Part shown: positions 62,135 through 64,000 of the stretch, piece after piece
Layout: each line of letters opens with the position of its first letter
Position numbering within the stretch: the first letter of the stretch is position 1
DNA from: Bacteroidota bacterium
GTDB lineage: Bacteria; Bacteroidota; Bacteroidia; UKL13-3
Length of the DNA: 64,000 bases
Direction: 5' to 3'
Assembly: GCA_027488905.1 (NCBI GenBank)
Contig: JAIYAT010000020.1
Span: forward strand, 372,490-436,489
Notes under the pieces: generated by a model
What the model was told of the DNA's origin: nothing
Database searches by the model: none
What the model saw: the letters and a program-made list of their open reading frames with translations, nothing else
Position numbers and translations under genes: made by a program

Positions 62135-63369
62135 TGAAACAATCAAATACAAACATACTTTTAAGAATCTCTAATTTTCGCAACTTTCTCCTAACCAGGC
62201 TTTGCTTAACCTTAGGCTTTCAGATGCAGGCTGTAATTGTGGGTTGGGAGTTATTTAAAATAACCAAAGACCCCTTTTCACTTGGTTTAATTGGGCTTGC
62301 AGAGGCAATTCCTGCCATTGGTATTGCCTTATATGCAGGGCATATTGCAGATATTTATAATAGAAAATCTATTATGCGCATTGCCATTTTGGTGTTATTG
62401 GTTTCAAGTTTCGGTTTGAACCTAGCCCTAAATAAAGCATTAGGAGATTCGGTTAGTTTTTGGGTGTTTGGTTTCATTTTTGTTGGTGGGATTGCCAGGG
62501 GATTTTATGGGCCAGCCTCCTTTTCGCTTATCTCGCAATTAGTGCCAAGGGATATGCTAGCAAGGGCAAGTACCTTAAATAGCACCACATGGCAGTTTGC
62601 GGCTGTGGTTGGACCTGCTTTTGGCGGCTTTGCCTACGCTTATATTGGACTCAAAGGAAGCTTTGCAATCTTATCTGGATTAATGTTCCTTTCGTTTGTA
62701 GCGGTTAATTTTATCAAAGCAAGTAAACCTATTCAGTTGGTTCAAACCGAACCCATACTTATTAGACTAAAAGAAGGAATTGGCTTTGTTTTTAACAACA
62801 AGATTATTTTATCTGCTTTATCACTTGACTTGTTTTCTGTTCTGTTTGGTGGGGCCACTGCCCTGCTTCCTATTTTTGCAGATGAAATTTTAAAAACCGG
62901 ACCAGAAGGTTTAGGTTTTTTAAGAGCTACACCTTCCTTAGGTGCAGTGATATCAATGATTTATTTGTCGTTTCGAAAGCCCATTCACAAGGCTGGAGAA
63001 GTGCTGCTTAAGGCAGTTGCAGCTTTTGGTTTGAGCATGCTCTTTTTTGGGCTGTCAGAAAGTTTTTGGTTGTCTCTGGTTTTGTTATTTCTAAGTGGCG
63101 TTTTCGATAGTTTTAGTGTGGTAATTCGCTCTAATATTTTACAACTTTACACACCAGACCACATGAGAGGAAGGGTATCCTCGGTAAATACCATCTTTAT
63201 TGGCTCTTCTAACGAAATAGGAGCATTTGAAAGTGGTTTAGCAGCCAAGTTATTAGGCACAGCGCAGTCGGTAGTTTTTGGCGCATGTATGACACTTGGT
63301 GTGGTTGGCCTAACCTGGTGGAAAGCACCAAGCCTAAAGGCACTTAAATTTGAAGACAGCCAGCATTAA
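62134..63369 (+). CDS. MFS transporter (MFS_3/EntS-like exporter)
   Basis: A 411-aa protein with 12 predicted membrane segments. The loop between segments 2 and 3 has GHIADIYNRKSIM, the MFS signature (GxxxDxxxRK), and FFGLSESFWLSLVLLFLSGVFDSF and DHMRGRVSSVNTIFIGSSNEIG resemble EntS-like exporters. I start at ATG 62134 (TAATG overlap with the permease); the in-frame 62113 lies inside the permease gene. Likely in one operon with the ABC exporter. Two exact GGTT elements (62413 and 62739) lie within it. Its stop overlaps convergent rimM by four bases. Confidence 0.87.
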   Translation: MKQSNTNILLRISNFRNFLLTRLCLTLGFQMQAVIVGWELFKITKDPFSLGLIGLAEAIPAIGIALYAGHIADIYNRKSIMRIAILVLLVSSFGLNLALNKALGDSVSFWVFGFIFVGGIARGFYGPASFSLISQLVPRDMLARASTLNSTTWQFAAVVGPAFGGFAYAYIGLKGSFAILSGLMFLSFVAVNFIKASKPIQLVQTEPILIRLKEGIGFVFNNKIILSALSLDLFSVLFGGATALLPIFADEILKTGPEGLGFLRATPSLGAVISMIYLSFRKPIHKAGEVLLKAVAAFGLSMLFFGLSESFWLSLVLLFLSGVFDSFSVVIRSNILQLYTPDHMRGRVSSVNTIFIGSSNEIGAFESGLAAKLLGTAQSVVFGACMTLGVVGLTWWKAPSLKALKFEDSQH

Positions 63370-63869
63370 TCTGGAAGTAAGCCATCTGGCAAATCCATAT
63401 CTATGCGCTTTTTACGCTTATCAAAAGAGGTAATCCAATCTTCGACGATGGGAATTAAAACCAATTGATTATTATATTGAATTTCTGCCAAAACTTGCTG
63501 CGGCATTTCTAGCAACCTAATGATTTTACCGAGTGGCTTTTCACAGACATCATAAATGGTAAACCCATTTAACTCTTCTTCGAAAGCGATAGACTTGCGC
63601 TTTGCCTTTCCAGGCAAGAGGACTGTTTTCCCCACAAATTTTTCTGCCTGAAAGGTATCTTCTATATAGCGTAATTTGATAATTGGTGCATCATCAGAAC
63701 CTTTAACAGACTCAATAAAAAAAGGAACGGGTTTTCCTTTGATAGAAAGAAAAACCCATTCCTTTAATGTAAGTTGGTAGTCGGGCAAAAACCTCAACTC
63801 CCCTTTTGTCCCATGAACCTTCGCAAGGGTACCGGCCTCCCGGAAATCTTCTCTACGAATTGATTTCAA
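63366..63869 (-). CDS. rimM: 16S rRNA processing protein RimM
   Basis: Assists maturation of the 30S head by binding S19. 167 aa with the N-terminal RimM barrel (GTLAKVHGTKGELRF) and the PRC-barrel-like C-domain (GFTIYDVCEKPLGKIIRLLEMPQQVLAEI, ending LIPIVEDWI, KKRIDMDLPDGLL). The start is TTG at 63869; no ATG is nearby, and the upstream stop at 63878 leaves no room for a longer form. It lies eight bases downstream of what I read as rpsP, the usual rpsP-rimM order. Confidence 0.9.
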   Translation of the reverse strand: MKSIRREDFREAGTLAKVHGTKGELRFLPDYQLTLKEWVFLSIKGKPVPFFIESVKGSDDAPIIKLRYIEDTFQAEKFVGKTVLLPGKAKRKSIAFEEELNGFTIYDVCEKPLGKIIRLLEMPQQVLAEIQYNNQLVLIPIVEDWITSFDKRKKRIDMDLPDGLLPD

Positions 63870-63877
63870 AAGAAATA

Positions 63878-64000
63878 TTATTCTGCTGGCGCTTCTTCAG
63901 TTGCTGGTGCAGCTTCTTCAGTTGCAGGAGCTTCCTCAGTTACAGGCGACTCTTCTGATGAAGGAGCAGCTTCAGATTCTTCAACAGCTACAAGTGCAGC
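63878..64000 (-). CDS. rpsP: C-terminal tail of 30S ribosomal protein S16 (partial)
   Basis: Only the last 40 residues are in the window, read on the minus strand to TAA at 63878-63880. They are an Ala/Glu/Pro-rich, low-complexity acidic tail, with repeats of the pattern A-P-A-T-E-E-A. Bacteroidota S16 proteins carry such extensions, and rpsP normally precedes rimM, so rpsP is the best reading. The conserved S16 core is off the window and unseen. Confidence 0.65.
   Translation of the reverse strand, partial: AALVAVEESEAAPSSEESPVTEEAPATEEAAPATEEAPAE

Larger units (their letters stand above)
5024..62748. repeat. Dispersed 14-bp palindrome family T-N-GGTTYRAACC-N-A
   Basis: Exact cores. GGTTCAAACC on the plus strand at 5024, 11913, 24564, 27428, 32885, 40035, 56571 and 62739. 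GGTTTGAACC on the plus strand (its complement) at 7738, 12547, 40063, 49132 and 62413. Fully palindromic GGTTCGAACC at 44671 and 56106. Each is 10 bp. Written in the CA orientation, T stands two bases before the core in all 15 and A two bases after it in 12 of 15. All lie inside genes, on both strands. About 20 one-mismatch copies exist, e.g. 6471, 14772, 16993, 23462, 35645, 39184, 41454, 51097, 61051. Confidence 0.85.

Noticed and set aside
5024-62748. Treating the GGTT palindrome as a mobile miniature element
   Set aside because: Similarity ends within two bases of the 10-bp core; no flanking duplications or longer common sequence are seen.
1-64000. tRNA, rRNA, riboswitch, phage or insertion sequence
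   Set aside because: No cloverleaf, conserved RNA core, transposase, integrase or terminal repeats could be recognised by reading.

Overview
The window (about 36% GC by eye) comes from a Bacteroidota bacterium, most likely in the Chitinophagales/Sphingobacteriales/Flavobacteriales part of the phylum. The evidence is SusC/SusD, TonB receptors with carboxypeptidase-like N-domains, three secreted proteins with type IX secretion (T9SS) C-terminal sorting domains, TAnnTTTG-type promoters and few Shine-Dalgarno sites. I see no rRNA, tRNA, CRISPR array, insertion sequence or phage. Coding density is very high and no gene-free stretch exceeds about 220 bp.

Layout. (1) 0-5.6 kb is housekeeping: frr divergent from gltX, a lipoprotein, a stand-alone B12-binding protein, an enoyl-CoA hydratase and an aldehyde dehydrogenase, closed by a strong bidirectional terminator. 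(2) 5.6-19.6 kb, minus strand: two very large T9SS-exported surface proteins, a 3472-aa triple-module parallel beta-helix protein and a 1086-aa FG-GAP/PKD protein. (3) 19.6-35.5 kb is an extracellular polysaccharide locus. It holds a RidA protein, a GT4-GT2 fusion, further glycosyltransferases, an EpsG-like polymerase, UDP-GlcNAc 2-epimerase, a MurJ-type flippase, an acetyltransferase, a Wzz-like chain-length protein and a six-SLBB Wza-like export protein. Several of these genes start with TTG or GTG. (4) 35.6-37.9 kb: a TonB receptor. (5) 37.9-50.1 kb is an alpha-glucan utilisation locus: susC-susD and two small surface-protein genes run without a break into a PAP2 phosphatase and a GT39-like membrane glycosyltransferase, while a T9SS protein with repeated beta-sandwich modules and a GH97 alpha-glucosidase are read divergently. 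(6) 50.1-57.3 kb: a DUF1905 protein, a TPR protein paired with a plug-less outer-membrane barrel, MurA with Asp replacing the fosfomycin-target Cys, and a cysteine-less thioredoxin-fold protein. (7) 57.3-64 kb: grpE-dnaJ, an ABC exporter, an MFS transporter, and rimM with the 3' end of rpsP.

The most unusual signal is not a gene. A 14-bp interrupted palindrome, T-N-GGTT-YR-AACC-N-A, occurs at least 15 times with an exact 10-bp core, always inside genes, on both strands and in three codon contexts (Gly-Leu-Asn, Val-Gln-Thr, Gly-Ser-Asn). About 20 further one-mismatch copies are present, most of which keep the outer T and A. Chance predicts roughly 0.1 copies of the commonest core. This resembles a highly iterated palindrome (as HIP1 in cyanobacteria) or an uptake or methylation signal, and I know of none described with this sequence.
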